DNA of 64,000 nt from G963667425 sp963667425 [NCBI: bacterium] (GTDB lineage Bacteria; UBP6; UBA1177), in the NCBI GenBank assembly GCA_963667425.1, contig OY763407.1, positions 1,302,001 through 1,366,000 of the forward strand. Direction: 5' to 3'. Positions 17,603-27,123 of this stretch are shown here, piece after piece (position 1 is the stretch's first letter; every line of letters starts with the position of its first letter). The translations under genes and the position numbers were made by a program. Under the pieces are notes generated by a model. The model was not told the DNA's origin, searched no databases, and was given only the letters and a program-made list of their open reading frames with translations.

Positions 17603-20065
17603 TCAGTCGATATTGTTTCTGATTCTTTTGTAGACAAGCTCTCTCAGTTCATCGGCTGACCTCTCTTCCGGCTTTATAAGCGGCAGAAATCTGATTCTTA
17701 TTTTTGTGAAGTATCTTGGGAATCTGCTGCTTTTAGGGAGTGCTCTATCCGCACCTTTGATTGCAACCGGCAGAATTGGAATTCCAAGGTTTACAGATAA
17801 AAGTGAAAATGAATTTTTAAATGCGCCAAGTTTTCCATCTTTCGTTCTTGTTCCTTCAGGAAAGATTATTATGTTTTTACCTTGAGTAAGAACTGATCCC
17901 ATTTTCATTAATGAATCATGAAGATCTCTCTGAATGTCCATAACTATTATATTGTGTCTTTCTGCCATGAATTGACGCCACTTTTGGGTAAAGTGTTTCT
18001 TTTTTGCAAAGAAGTATGTGTTATCAAGGGTTTTTCTGTCAAAAGCTGATATCACAAGAAGTGGATCCATTGCGCTTTGATGGTTTGGTGCAATTATAAA
18101 TGGTCCTTCAGTTATATTTTCAGTCCCTTCAACTCTTATTCTGAACGCAAGTTTTAAAAAGAATTTTGAAATTTGTTTAAGGATAATATGTGTTGTTCCG
18201 CATCTTGGAAGAGCAAGTTTTTGCCCTGAGTTTAATATGGCTTTCCAGTCTATTTTCTTTTTTTCAATCTTCTTTTTCTCTTTTTCGATGTAATCTACAA
18301 CATCAAGCACTGTTGACTTTGATGCAAGATCATTTTCACTCATGTTTATGCCAAAAGTATCTCTGATAAAAACAAGAAAACCTATCCTGTCAAGTGAATC
18401 AAGTCCTAAATCAAGCTCTATATGACTTGTAGGATAGACATTTTTAGGGGTAACTGATGTTAGGAATTCCTTAACAAGAGTGTATTCTTCTGTTGTCGGC
18501 TCTGGAATTTCACTGACTTTTGAAATTGTTTCTTCAATAAAACTTTCAAGCAGAAATCTTTTTATCTTTCCAATTCTCGTTCTTGGCAGCGGCTCGTTTA
18601 TAAGGGTAAAGTCTAGTACTTTCATGTAGTGTTTTGCCGTTTTGTTATACTTATCGACAATTTCCCATTTAAAGAACTCTTCAATATTTGCAATTTCCAG
18701 ATCAAGAATCTCTTTCATTTCAGGAACAATAATAGTATGCAACGCTGTTCCTTTCATAAAAACTGCACATTCTGAAATTGCAGGGGACATTTGCGAAAGT
18801 TTTTCTTCAATTTCCTGAGGATTAATATTCTTTCCATTTGGAAGAACTATCATTTCCTTTTTTCTGCCTGTTATAAAAAGCCTTCCTTTTTTATCTATAT
18901 ATCCAAGGTCACCTGTATGAAGCCATCCATCTTTTATAACTTCGGCTGTTGCCTCAGGATTTTTATAGTAGCCTTTCATGATGTTGCGACCTGTTGCAAG
19001 TATTTCACCATCTTCAATTTTCATGGTGTTTTCAAAAATAGCTTCACCAGCAGAACCTAATTTAAGCTTTCCAGGTCTTGTAAAAGTTATCATTGGGGCG
19101 GCTTCTGTCATTCCATAACCTTCAAGAAGGTCAAAACCAAGCGTTTTATAGACTGATGCTGTCTCTCTATTTATTGCCGAACCGCCTGAAACCATTGTCT
19201 GAATGCGTCCGCCTAATTTGTCATGAACTTTTTTAAAAACTATCTTTGAAAATTTCGGCGAATTTATCTTTTTTGCAAGTCTGTAAATGGTTTTTGCAAC
19301 AAAACTGCTGTTTATCTGTTTCATTATACCATTTGCAATGGTTTCCCAGAGTCTTGGAACACCTACAAAAATAGTAACTTTGCAATTCTGAAGAGTCTTC
19401 ATTATTTCCGGCCCTTCCATTGAATTACATACGGCAATAGTTCCACCTGTCTGAAGCGGAATCACAATTGTTCCCATAAGCGGAAGAACATGGTGAACCG
19501 GCAGAAGCATAAGTGTGGTGTCGCTCTCTTTAAATATCGGCACTAATACACTTACTCCTTCAATATTTGCAAGAAGATTTTCAAATGTAAGCATTACACC
19601 TTTAGGTTTACCTGTTGTTCCTGATGTATAGATAATTAATGCAAGCTCTTCATTATTTCTTTCAAATACTTCATTTTTTTCATAGTAATCCTCAGATTCA
19701 TATGTGATTTCATCCATATTCACGATGATAATTTCATTGGAAAGTTCTTTAACAGCCTCTTTTGCAGCCTTTAAAGTTTTATTTGAGACAAAAATATGTG
19801 TCGATTCCGAATCACTGACAATATGGCTGAGTTCGGGTGTAGATGAAAGATGATCGACAGGAACGGCGCAACCGCCTGAAATCCATACAGAATAAAGAGA
19901 ATAAAGCCATTCGACTCTGTTTTCCATAAATATTACAGCTTTTTTATCTTTAAATTCACCAACTTTAAAGCTGAGTTTTCTTATGTTTTTTACAAGTTCA
20001 CTGTAGGATATTGATACATCACCGTTTATAACAGCTTTTTTATTTCTTACTTTTAGAAATTTCAA
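17603..20065 (-). CDS. Fused acyl-CoA/ACP synthetase, carrier domain and PlsC-type acyltransferase (Aas-like)
   Basis: 820 residues. The AMP-binding domain spans residues 1 to about 510, with P-loop YTSGTTGKPKG near 147 and GYGMTEAAP, then GRKKEMI. A phosphopantetheine carrier domain follows around 530-600, with the serine in LGLDSLDRIGF. The acyltransferase spans about 640-815, with NHQSAMDP (NHx4D) and FPEGTRTKDG. It is predicted to activate fatty acids, hold them on its own carrier and transfer them to a lysophospholipid or glycerophosphate at the inner membrane. Enterobacterial Aas combines acyltransferase and synthetase in the opposite order and without an internal carrier, so this is a different fusion. 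The start is TTG with GGAG six bases upstream. Confidence 0.85.
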   Translation of the reverse strand: MKFLKVRNKKAVINGDVSISYSELVKNIRKLSFKVGEFKDKKAVIFMENRVEWLYSLYSVWISGGCAVPVDHLSSTPELSHIVSDSESTHIFVSNKTLKAAKEAVKELSNEIIIVNMDEITYESEDYYEKNEVFERNNEELALIIYTSGTTGKPKGVMLTFENLLANIEGVSVLVPIFKESDTTLMLLPVHHVLPLMGTIVIPLQTGGTIAVCNSMEGPEIMKTLQNCKVTIFVGVPRLWETIANGIMKQINSSFVAKTIYRLAKKINSPKFSKIVFKKVHDKLGGRIQTMVSGGSAINRETASVYKTLGFDLLEGYGMTEAAPMITFTRPGKLKLGSAGEAIFENTMKIEDGEILATGRNIMKGYYKNPEATAEVIKDGWLHTGDLGYIDKKGRLFITGRKKEMIVLPNGKNINPQEIEEKLSQMSPAISECAVFMKGTALHTIIVPEMKEILDLEIANIEEFFKWEIVDKYNKTAKHYMKVLDFTLINEPLPRTRIGKIKRFLLESFIEETISKVSEIPEPTTEEYTLVKEFLTSVTPKNVYPTSHIELDLGLDSLDRIGFLVFIRDTFGINMSENDLASKSTVLDVVDYIEKEKKKIEKKKIDWKAILNSGQKLALPRCGTTHIILKQISKFFLKLAFRIRVEGTENITEGPFIIAPNHQSAMDPLLVISAFDRKTLDNTYFFAKKKHFTQKWRQFMAERHNIIVMDIQRDLHDSLMKMGSVLTQGKNIIIFPEGTRTKDGKLGAFKNSFSLLSVNLGIPILPVAIKGADRALPKSSRFPRYFTKIRIRFLPLIKPEERSADELRELVYKRIRNNID

Positions 20066-20080
20066 TTTAATCTCCAGATT

Positions 20081-20743
20081 TTAGTTTTTACCAGCAGACT
20101 CTTCTTTCATTTTCCTGTATTCTTCTTTTGGCACAAGCTTTTCAGAGCTCATTTTATCTGTAAAAAGAATCCCTTTAAGATGATCCGTCTCATGCTGAAA
20201 AATAACGGCAGTAAAACCTTCTATTTTTTCAGTATGTTTTTCACCTTTGCTATCCTGATATGTTATTGTTATCTCTTTTGAACGATTAACTTTTCCAAAA
20301 CCGCCTTCAATGGAAAGGCATCCTTCCCAGCCTTCCTGAAGTTCCTTGGAATAAAAATCTATATTTATATTGTAGTATGCTTCAAAAGGCTTTTCTTCTT
20401 TATCAAAACGCTGAACAATTATAATATTTCTGTTTATACCTATTTGCGGTGCAGCTAGACCTACCCCTTTCTCTTTTTCAAGAGTTTTACGCATTATTTT
20501 TTCAAGAACAGCTGAATATGTATCTGCATGATTTATATCGATGCTCTCTTTTCTCAGAACAGAGTTTTCTTCAGGTGAAGTTGTCTGCATAACAGGCAGA
20601 ATTTCATCTTTTGCAGAGTCTATCAAAGCTTTTTCATCTGATGAAAATGATAAAAGAGAGTTCTTTTCCTCTTTAACTTTAACAGAAGAGCATGAAACAA
20701 TAAAAAAGAATAAAACAATAGAAATAAAAACACTTTTGTACAT
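20081..20743 (-). CDS. Peptide deformylase-family protein with lipoprotein signal
   Basis: 220 residues. The deformylase motifs are intact: GVGLAAPQIG (93-102), EGCLS (Cys142) and QHETDHL (His184, Glu185, His188), which bind the catalytic metal and water. The N-terminus is not that of a normal cytoplasmic Def. It is a hydrophobic signal ending in FFFIVSCSS with a lipobox-like Cys18 and a charged linker to about residue 60. If processed, the enzyme would be lipid-anchored outside the cytoplasm, away from nascent chains. Possible roles are action on exported formyl peptides or another metal hydrolase function. ATG with AAGGA upstream. Confidence 0.85.
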   Translation of the reverse strand: MYKSVFISIVLFFFIVSCSSVKVKEEKNSLLSFSSDEKALIDSAKDEILPVMQTTSPEENSVLRKESIDINHADTYSAVLEKIMRKTLEKEKGVGLAAPQIGINRNIIIVQRFDKEEKPFEAYYNINIDFYSKELQEGWEGCLSIEGGFGKVNRSKEITITYQDSKGEKHTEKIEGFTAVIFQHETDHLKGILFTDKMSSEKLVPKEEYRKMKEESAGKN

Positions 20744-20800
20744 AATTAAATCCTTGTAAAACCAATTTCCAAATTTTAAAAGAAAAATTAACGTGAGATA

Positions 20801-21280
20801 CTAGCAGAATTTGTGTATTTTATCAAAAATATCTGTATCTGTACTCCCTTCTACAACAGAAAGCTCTGAAACCAGTATTTTTTCAGCACCATTTAAAAGC
20901 TGTTCTTCACCATAAGAAAGACCTTTGTGATTTTTAAGATAATAAAGATCTGAAATAACAGATGCAACATCTCTAATTTCACCAGTCTTCATCTTATCCT
21001 GAAGATAACGATATCTTTTGTTCCAGTTCATCTTCAGAAGAACCGGATGACGCTTTTTAAAACAGTCATATACCTCGTTAATTTCATTTTTAAGAATAAG
21101 ACCTCGAAGTCCCATATTATCGGCAGAATCTACAGGCACAAATACTTTAGAGCCTGTCGCTACAATATTCATCACATAACAGTGAACAGTGGATTTTCCC
21201 AAAGACTTCGCTTCAACACATTCGATTTTACCAACCCCATGATTTGGGTAAACAGCAACATCTCCCGGTTTAAATTTCAT
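20801..21280 (-). CDS. CarD/CdnL-family RNA polymerase-binding transcription factor
   Basis: About 159 residues from the ATG at 21280 (MKFKPGDVAVYPNHGVGKIE), chosen because it has an AGGAG site. A longer frame to 21346 adds an unlikely N-terminus. The first 65 residues are the CarD Tudor-like RNA polymerase beta-subunit interaction domain; the helical C-terminal part (KKRHPVLLKMNWNKRYRYLQDKMKTG, split here by position only) is the DNA-binding domain that stabilises open promoter complexes. The family is common in Myxococcota, Spirochaetes, Actinobacteria and some deltaproteobacteria. It appears monocistronic. Confidence 0.88.
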   Translation of the reverse strand: MKFKPGDVAVYPNHGVGKIECVEAKSLGKSTVHCYVMNIVATGSKVFVPVDSADNMGLRGLILKNEINEVYDCFKKRHPVLLKMNWNKRYRYLQDKMKTGEIRDVASVISDLYYLKNHKGLSYGEEQLLNGAEKILVSELSVVEGSTDTDIFDKIHKFC

Positions 21281-21448
21281 AAAAACTCCTTTTATAAAAC
21301 AGCGAAAAAGTACAAGAATTTTATCAGAAGTGCTGTTTAAAGTCAAGCGATTATTAAAAAAACTTTAAAAAATCGGCAAGTTATAATTAATTTTAAGATA
21401 ATCTATGGCAATTTGTTTCTTTTAGATATGTTGGTTTATTGTTTAATA

Positions 21449-23809
21449 TTATTGAAAATATCTGAGTCTTGTTATCGAATAATCATCATTGATTTTGGTA
21501 AGTCTTTTAAAGATCGAACCGTATTCCGGTTTCATGTTGAGTACTACTGTTTTTTTATCTATCTTTTCGATTTCAAGCCCGTCAAGAAGTTCAATGTTAT
21601 TAATATCAGATTCATTCTCAAATTCTACTTTAGTTCTTACAGGCTCATTTCTGACAGCTTTTTCTATTTTTTTAACTTCCTCTTTTTCAAGAAGTGTTAT
21701 TTTAAGGAAGTCCATTCCTGAATCCGGTGCAATACTATTTAAAGAGTTTATAAAATCATTTTCATTAAACGGCTCAGTAAACCATATCACGGCAAATTCA
21801 CGTTCACATGTAACACCTACCGGAACAGCATTTGAAATACTTATTCTCGGCATTGGATGAAATCCGCTTGAAAAAAGAAGTTTTGCTTTTATGCTGAACA
21901 ATATTTTTGTCAGAAAATTCACTGTATCAAGATGTCCAAGTGTTATTGAATAGCCTGTTTTTGAAAACTCAAGCAGATACGGATATGCAACACCTTTATC
22001 TGATTCATTTTCTTTCTTTCCAGTAGCTGTCTCCGGCTCTTTCTGAGCTGATTTATCAGCTTTTAGAACAGGTTTTATTTGCTTAAAATCACACGCACCG
22101 CAGCCTGTACAGATTCCTGTTATTGCACAATCTTCGGTCATTTCCTGTGTAAAAGCTTTTTCTCTTTCCTTTAACAGAAAATCACGTTTTATTTTCATAT
22201 CAACAACTTCATATGGAAGCGATTTTTCCAGATCTCTTGCGCCAAGTTCCTTTTCTATTTCAACGCCTGTCTCTTTAAAGGAATCAATCCATAACTGATA
22301 ATCAAAAGTTTCATCCCAGGTTTGAAGCCCTTTCATATTTTCGGCAACATTTACAAGCGCATCAGCTACGTTATCCCCTGCCCTGCTTAAAATTCCTTCT
22401 ATAGTAGAAATCTCCCTGTCATGCCAATCAAGTTTTAAGTTGTTGTGCTTACCTTTTAAAGAGCTTATTATTAACCACTGTTTTTCTTTGATTTCGTCAA
22501 TTGTTATCATCCTTTCCCACTGAAAAGGAGTAAACGGCTGAGGGACAAATGTTGAAAAGCTTGCTGTTACTTTATTTTTTCTGTGATAGCCTCTTGCTAT
22601 TCCGCATATTTTTGAAATAAGTGTGACTGTTTCTTCGAGATCTTCCATTGTTTCTGTCGGAAGTCCAAGCATAAAATAGAGTTTTATATGCTGCCACTTT
22701 TCCTTAAATATTTTATGAACAGAGTTTAAAAGATCTTCTGTTGTATTTCCTTTGTTAATAACTTTACGTAGTCTTTCACTTCCCGACTCAGGCGCGAGGG
22801 TAAATCCGCTTTGTCTTCCCTGTTTCATAAGGCAGAGCATATTCGGTGTTATTGTTTCAGTTCTAAGTGATGGCAGTGTCACTGAAAAACCGAAAGGAGT
22901 AACTTTAAATGTTCCTGTAAGAAGCTCTTCTATCTGGCTGTGATCTCCTGCTGAAAGAGAAAGGAAACCTGCCTCAAAAGCACCTGATTTATAGATATTA
23001 TTTTCAATTGTAGATGTTACATTATCTGCACTTTTTTCTCTATGAGGACGATAAAACATTCCTGCCATACAGAATCTACATCCTCTGCTGCATCCACGCT
23101 GAATTTCAACTGTAAACTTATCGTGAACTGTTCTTAATCCAAAAAATGGAACATCAACAGGTGTTATAGTGTCGTTATCCATATCTGGAGCTATTGCTCT
23201 TACAGCTTTTCTTGAACTTTCATCAGGATTAAATATCGGAGGAAGCGTTGAAAGCGCTTTTAAGTTTTCCTCTTTGCTTCCATGTTTAAGTGAAGCTACG
23301 ACTTCTTCGGCAAACGGTTCAAGCTCACCAATAAATATTGCATCAACTATTTTAGAAACAGGCATTGGATTACACATAACTGGTCCGCCAGCCATTATGA
23401 GAGGTGCATTTTTATCTCTTTTACTTCTCAGAGGCTCAATTCCGGCAGTTTTAAGCATTTTGATAAATGCAGGATATGCCAGCTGATACTGAAAACTTAC
23501 CGCTATCATATCAAAATCTTTCCACTCGATTCCAAGCGTGTGAGATCTTAAAGTTTTTTCCTTATCAAATATTTCTTCGGCAACATCATTTTTAAATGCA
23601 AAAGAAAAATCACATAAAGCGCCATACTTCTGGAAAAGAGAATATAAAATCTTTATACCGGTATGACTTTGGGCAACTTCAAAAAGATCGGGAAATACTA
23701 TTAATATTTTCGGACCACTCTTATGTTCACGGTTTAGAGCTGAAAATGGCGAAAAATAGCGCCCTGGATTTTCTATTCTTCTTAAAAGGGATGTTGAGTA
23801 TTTTTTCAT
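21449..23809 (-). CDS. B12-binding-like radical SAM protein fused to a DUF2344 domain
   Basis: 786 residues. The N-terminal segment to about 200 resembles a B12-binding fold (ILIVFPDLFEVAQSHTGIKIL, SFQYQLAYP). The radical SAM core has Cys240, Cys244 and Cys247 in RGCSRGCRFCMAG. A Cys cluster near 570 (CAITGICTGCGACDF) precedes a C-terminal DUF2344/TIGR03936 domain (from about 615: LEFSKTGYSITLGHLD, FSSGFHPMPRISI). Many bacteria carry this fusion, and it is often linked to RNA or translation-associated genes; the reaction is unknown to me. The gene is intact and starts with ATG. Confidence 0.85.
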   Translation of the reverse strand: MKKYSTSLLRRIENPGRYFSPFSALNREHKSGPKILIVFPDLFEVAQSHTGIKILYSLFQKYGALCDFSFAFKNDVAEEIFDKEKTLRSHTLGIEWKDFDMIAVSFQYQLAYPAFIKMLKTAGIEPLRSKRDKNAPLIMAGGPVMCNPMPVSKIVDAIFIGELEPFAEEVVASLKHGSKEENLKALSTLPPIFNPDESSRKAVRAIAPDMDNDTITPVDVPFFGLRTVHDKFTVEIQRGCSRGCRFCMAGMFYRPHREKSADNVTSTIENNIYKSGAFEAGFLSLSAGDHSQIEELLTGTFKVTPFGFSVTLPSLRTETITPNMLCLMKQGRQSGFTLAPESGSERLRKVINKGNTTEDLLNSVHKIFKEKWQHIKLYFMLGLPTETMEDLEETVTLISKICGIARGYHRKNKVTASFSTFVPQPFTPFQWERMITIDEIKEKQWLIISSLKGKHNNLKLDWHDREISTIEGILSRAGDNVADALVNVAENMKGLQTWDETFDYQLWIDSFKETGVEIEKELGARDLEKSLPYEVVDMKIKRDFLLKEREKAFTQEMTEDCAITGICTGCGACDFKQIKPVLKADKSAQKEPETATGKKENESDKGVAYPYLLEFSKTGYSITLGHLDTVNFLTKILFSIKAKLLFSSGFHPMPRISISNAVPVGVTCEREFAVIWFTEPFNENDFINSLNSIAPDSGMDFLKITLLEKEEVKKIEKAVRNEPVRTKVEFENESDINNIELLDGLEIEKIDKKTVVLNMKPEYGSIFKRLTKINDDYSITRLRYFQ

Positions 23810-23839
23810 ATTAGAACCTTATAGTTATAGGAAATATTG

Positions 23840-24061
23840 TTAATTTTTATCATTGTCTTTTCTGTTGTGCTCACTAAGAACCGCTTCAATAACTTTATCA
23901 TATTTTGCGGCAAGGGAATTGGTTGTCCAGAAATCGAGAATAAGATAGTCACCCTCTTTTTTAAGTGTTGAAACAACACCGAGATTATCGTAACCTTCCA
24001 AAGTGTAGTGAATAAGAACGTTACGTGATTTATGTATCTTTACAAGTCTGTGCCAGCTCAA
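23840..24061 (-). CDS. Small conserved protein, DUF4911-like
   Basis: 73 residues from a TTG with AGGAG five bases upstream. The core (VLIHYTLEGYDNLGVVSTL) resembles the DUF4911 pattern of a strand followed by EGYxxLxxVxT. It has no signal peptide or membrane segment. It sits between a lipoprotein gene and the radical SAM fusion in the same direction, with 8 bases to the upstream gene, and may be cotranscribed with both. Function unknown. Confidence 0.65.
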   Translation of the reverse strand: MSWHRLVKIHKSRNVLIHYTLEGYDNLGVVSTLKKEGDYLILDFWTTNSLAAKYDKVIEAVLSEHNRKDNDKN

Positions 24062-24069
24062 AACGGCTC

Positions 24070-25104
24070 CTATTTAACTTTATAAACAATTCTTGCGGCA
24101 GTTCTTACACCTTTTTCAGCATCTTCATCAATGGAAAGAGTGATTTCGGGAGCAGCTGTAAAATTTTTTAAAAGAGCAGAATAAACAGTATAACCATTAC
24201 CGTTTTCATCAGGAATCAGGTAAGAAGTTTCTGAATCGGCAAGCTCTTTTTCTTCTGTTTCAGTTAAAATATTAAGAGGAAACGGAGCTACATATTTTAA
24301 GGAAAGCTCATCAATAGTTCTTCCTTCAATAAGATAATAGATAGAATCAAAAGATTCAATATCTTCCCTATCTTTAAGTGAAAGAACAATCGGGGAATCA
24401 GCTGAAGTTATAGTTCCGAAATAAGAAATATTTCTGCAACCGTTTTCAATAACTGTATCATCAATAATTGAAGCAAGTTCAATATTCATGTTCTGAAGTC
24501 CTGACGCTGAAAGTGATATTATTCCAAACATATCACTGTACCAGAAAGAAACATCTACAGAATAGGACATTATCTCAACACTAAGCTTGACCTGCGTAGC
24601 ATTATAAAATGTTCCTGCTGAAGTATGAATAGTTGCATTTTTACTAAGAACAGTGTAATTCACATTGTTGTTTAGAGGAACTGTCTGCTCACCTAAGACA
24701 GGAATGTTTACAGTTGCAGTTCCAAGAAGTGATGCAGTCTCCGCTTTACCCGTTTCGGCATTTAAATTTATTTCAACAGGAGAGAGAAGCATTGTTGAAA
24801 AAGTATCACCGGATGAAATGGAATTTATATATATGACCGAATTTTCAACGGAAACTGAAACTGATGCTTCAGTTGAAAAATTTACTGAATAATTATTGTA
24901 GGTTCTATTTTCAGATGTAGTTGTTCCTGTTGAGTAGATATCCGCATCGACATTTCCATCGGTATCTGAAAAAGTCCACACAGCTCCAGCTGGTGTAAAA
25001 TTAAGCTCCTTTTTTACTTTTGTCTCCATTGAAACTGTTCGTGAACCATCTTCGGAACATGAAAAAAGAAACACCAGAGCAAGAACTGTAAATAGATATC
25101 TCAT
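24070..25104 (-). CDS. Lipoprotein, unknown function
   Basis: 344 residues. The signal peptide ends in LVFLFSC (Cys16 acylated). The mature protein is Ser/Thr/Asn-rich, beta-strand-patterned and nearly free of Cys, with TFSDTDGNVDADIYS near the start. It does not carry the long acidic tether seen in other lipoproteins here. GGAGG lies just upstream of the ATG. It directly follows the U32 protein gene (stop and start adjacent), so the two are probably cotranscribed. No family recognised. Confidence 0.7.
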   Translation of the reverse strand: MRYLFTVLALVFLFSCSEDGSRTVSMETKVKKELNFTPAGAVWTFSDTDGNVDADIYSTGTTTSENRTYNNYSVNFSTEASVSVSVENSVIYINSISSGDTFSTMLLSPVEINLNAETGKAETASLLGTATVNIPVLGEQTVPLNNNVNYTVLSKNATIHTSAGTFYNATQVKLSVEIMSYSVDVSFWYSDMFGIISLSASGLQNMNIELASIIDDTVIENGCRNISYFGTITSADSPIVLSLKDREDIESFDSIYYLIEGRTIDELSLKYVAPFPLNILTETEEKELADSETSYLIPDENGNGYTVYSALLKNFTAAPEITLSIDEDAEKGVRTAARIVYKVK

Positions 25105-26301
25105 CTATTCCTCCACTTTTCTTATTATTGTAAAAGGTTTGTACTCCTTAGGCATAAGAATAAACTGCTGATGATGCGCAGTTTCGACCTGTTCACCTTT
25201 AGTTGTGACAAGAGGAGAAGGAAGCGTTATATTTGCGACTATTCCTGAAGGTGTAAGCATTTCAACAGTATCGCCAGCCGTTATTTTATTTCTGACTTCG
25301 AGAACTGAAAAACCGTCCTTAGTTTCACCTGTAATATTTCCAAGAAAAACCGCATCGGAAACGGAACCTTCACCATTTATCTGATAATCATCTGGTGTAA
25401 TTCCCCCTTTCATAAATCCGTAGCTGTAACCTCTGTTCTTTACTCTGTTCAAAAGGTTGAAAGCCTCTTCTTCACCAGGATTCCAGCCATCAAGAACTCT
25501 TTTGTAAAAAGAGACAATGGAAGCAATATAGTGAATGGATTTCATTCTTCCTTCTATTTTAAAAGATGCGACACCTGCTTCCGAAAGCCTTTTAACAAAA
25601 GGAAAAAGAGCAAGTTCCTTTGTATTGAAAAGATAAATGCCTCTCTCATCTTCAAAAACAGGATAGTACTCTCCGGGACGTTTTTCCTCAACAACAGAAT
25701 ACTGCCATCTGCATGGATGAGTACACTCACCTCTGTTTGCTCTTCTGCCAGTCATATAATCACTTATTGCGCATCTTCCCGAATATGAAAAACAGACTGC
25801 ACCATGAATAAAAACTTCAGTTTCAATATCTTTACCTTTTAAATTTTTCTCTATATCCACGATCCTGTCAGCAGAAAGTTCTCTGGCAAGATTTACTCTT
25901 GAAGCACCCATCTCTTTATAAGCCATAATTGTCTGCCAGCTTAAAGTATTTGCCTGTGTACTGATATGAAAGGGAATCTTTATACCTGCTTTTTTAAGCA
26001 TATAAAAAACGCCCATATCGGCAACAATAAGTGCATCTGCACCTATCTCTTCAGCCTTATGAGCAGCCTCTATCAAAGCATCATACTCTTCGGAAAAAGG
26101 ATAAATATTCATTGTTACATACCCTTTCTTACCTTGCGCATGAAGCTCCTTTAAACCGATTTCAGCCTCTTCATAAGAAAAATTACCGGCAAAACTTCTC
26201 AAAGAAAAATCTTTAAGCCCAAAATATATTTCATCTGCACCATATGCGGCCGACCATCTCATCTTTTCAAGATTTCCGGCAGGTGCAAGCAATTTAGCCA
26301 T
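25105..26301 (-). CDS. U32-family protein (TrhP/RlhA type)
   Basis: 398 residues from the ATG at 26301 (MAKLLAPAGNLEKM), chosen for its GGAGAG site; a longer frame to 26340 is less convincing. The family signature is complete (EVFIHGAVCFSYSGRCAIS), followed by the Cys cluster region RGECTHPCRWQY. A TIM-barrel-like N-terminal half and a C-terminal beta domain (GDTVEMLTPSG) follow. Characterised members hydroxylate tRNA or rRNA with prephenate or an iron-sulfur cluster involved; the older label is collagenase-like peptidase. Which RNA it acts on cannot be told. Confidence 0.85.
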   Translation of the reverse strand: MAKLLAPAGNLEKMRWSAAYGADEIYFGLKDFSLRSFAGNFSYEEAEIGLKELHAQGKKGYVTMNIYPFSEEYDALIEAAHKAEEIGADALIVADMGVFYMLKKAGIKIPFHISTQANTLSWQTIMAYKEMGASRVNLARELSADRIVDIEKNLKGKDIETEVFIHGAVCFSYSGRCAISDYMTGRRANRGECTHPCRWQYSVVEEKRPGEYYPVFEDERGIYLFNTKELALFPFVKRLSEAGVASFKIEGRMKSIHYIASIVSFYKRVLDGWNPGEEEAFNLLNRVKNRGYSYGFMKGGITPDDYQINGEGSVSDAVFLGNITGETKDGFSVLEVRNKITAGDTVEMLTPSGIVANITLPSPLVTTKGEQVETAHHQQFILMPKEYKPFTIIRKVEE

Positions 26302-26436
26302 CTGCAAACTCTCCAAAGCAAAAAACATTTCACGTAGCATTTATAAATGATTATTGATATTAAGTCTATTTTTTGATTTTAAGCTTAATAGCTTAACTAT
26401 TAAAAACCATTTCAATCCATTCGAAGTAAGCTGTTT

Positions 26437-27123
26437 TTACTTCTTCTTTCCAAAAGGAGTTCCATAGGGCGCATCAAAACGTTTGTCAAAAGCATTGTTT
26501 TTCATCAATATTGTGTTCCAGTGAGTATCGATAAAACCTGTCCATCTTAAAAGAGTTATAAGAATTCTAACCGGCAAATTAAAAACTCTCGGACTGGCAG
26601 ATTTTCTGATAATTTCCTGAGGAATTTTCCAATCCGATTTAAGATTTCTGCCGACTTCACGAAAAAGCTCAGCCACTTTTGCGGTTCTTTCCTCGGGCAT
26701 ATTTAATATTCCTTCTGTTCCACCTTTTATTACCGTTCCGGCATAAACAAAACCGACTCTTTCTGAAAGTCTTTTAAAATACGCAGCAAGCGTTTCGGAG
26801 TGTATTGATTCTGGAAAGCCTGAATGCACTATAAAAGCCAGCTTTTTACCTTTAAGTTTTTCCAAATCTTCATTTTGCAGGGAATCAATAAAATTTTTCA
26901 CTATTCCGGGCATTGAATCAGTATACAATGGCATTATCATAACAACTTCTTCAGCATCAAGAAAAGATTCTTTCTGGGATTGAAGCTCTCTTACTTTTGC
27001 AAGGTCTATTATCTGAATATCTTTTTCTTCCGCAAAGCCTTCCTGAATCCATGAAAGAATTTTTCTGCTGCCTGAATTTTTTCCTCTTGGCGAACCATTA
27101 ATAAGCAAGCGCTTCATCTGCAA
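26437..27123 (-). CDS. Flavodoxin-like NAD(P)H-dependent oxidoreductase
   Basis: 228 residues. The FMN-binding N-terminus has LLINGSPRGKNSGSRK, and further flavodoxin strands are MIMPLYTDSMPGIVKNF and KLAFIVHSGFPES. The C-terminal part is helical with a hydrophobic stretch (FNLPVRILITLLRWTGF). Predicted cytoplasmic flavoprotein reductase; substrate unknown. It overlaps the upstream flavoprotein gene by 26 bases, so the two are translationally coupled and may form a pair. Confidence 0.75.
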   Translation of the reverse strand: MQMKRLLINGSPRGKNSGSRKILSWIQEGFAEEKDIQIIDLAKVRELQSQKESFLDAEEVVMIMPLYTDSMPGIVKNFIDSLQNEDLEKLKGKKLAFIVHSGFPESIHSETLAAYFKRLSERVGFVYAGTVIKGGTEGILNMPEERTAKVAELFREVGRNLKSDWKIPQEIIRKSASPRVFNLPVRILITLLRWTGFIDTHWNTILMKNNAFDKRFDAPYGTPFGKKK

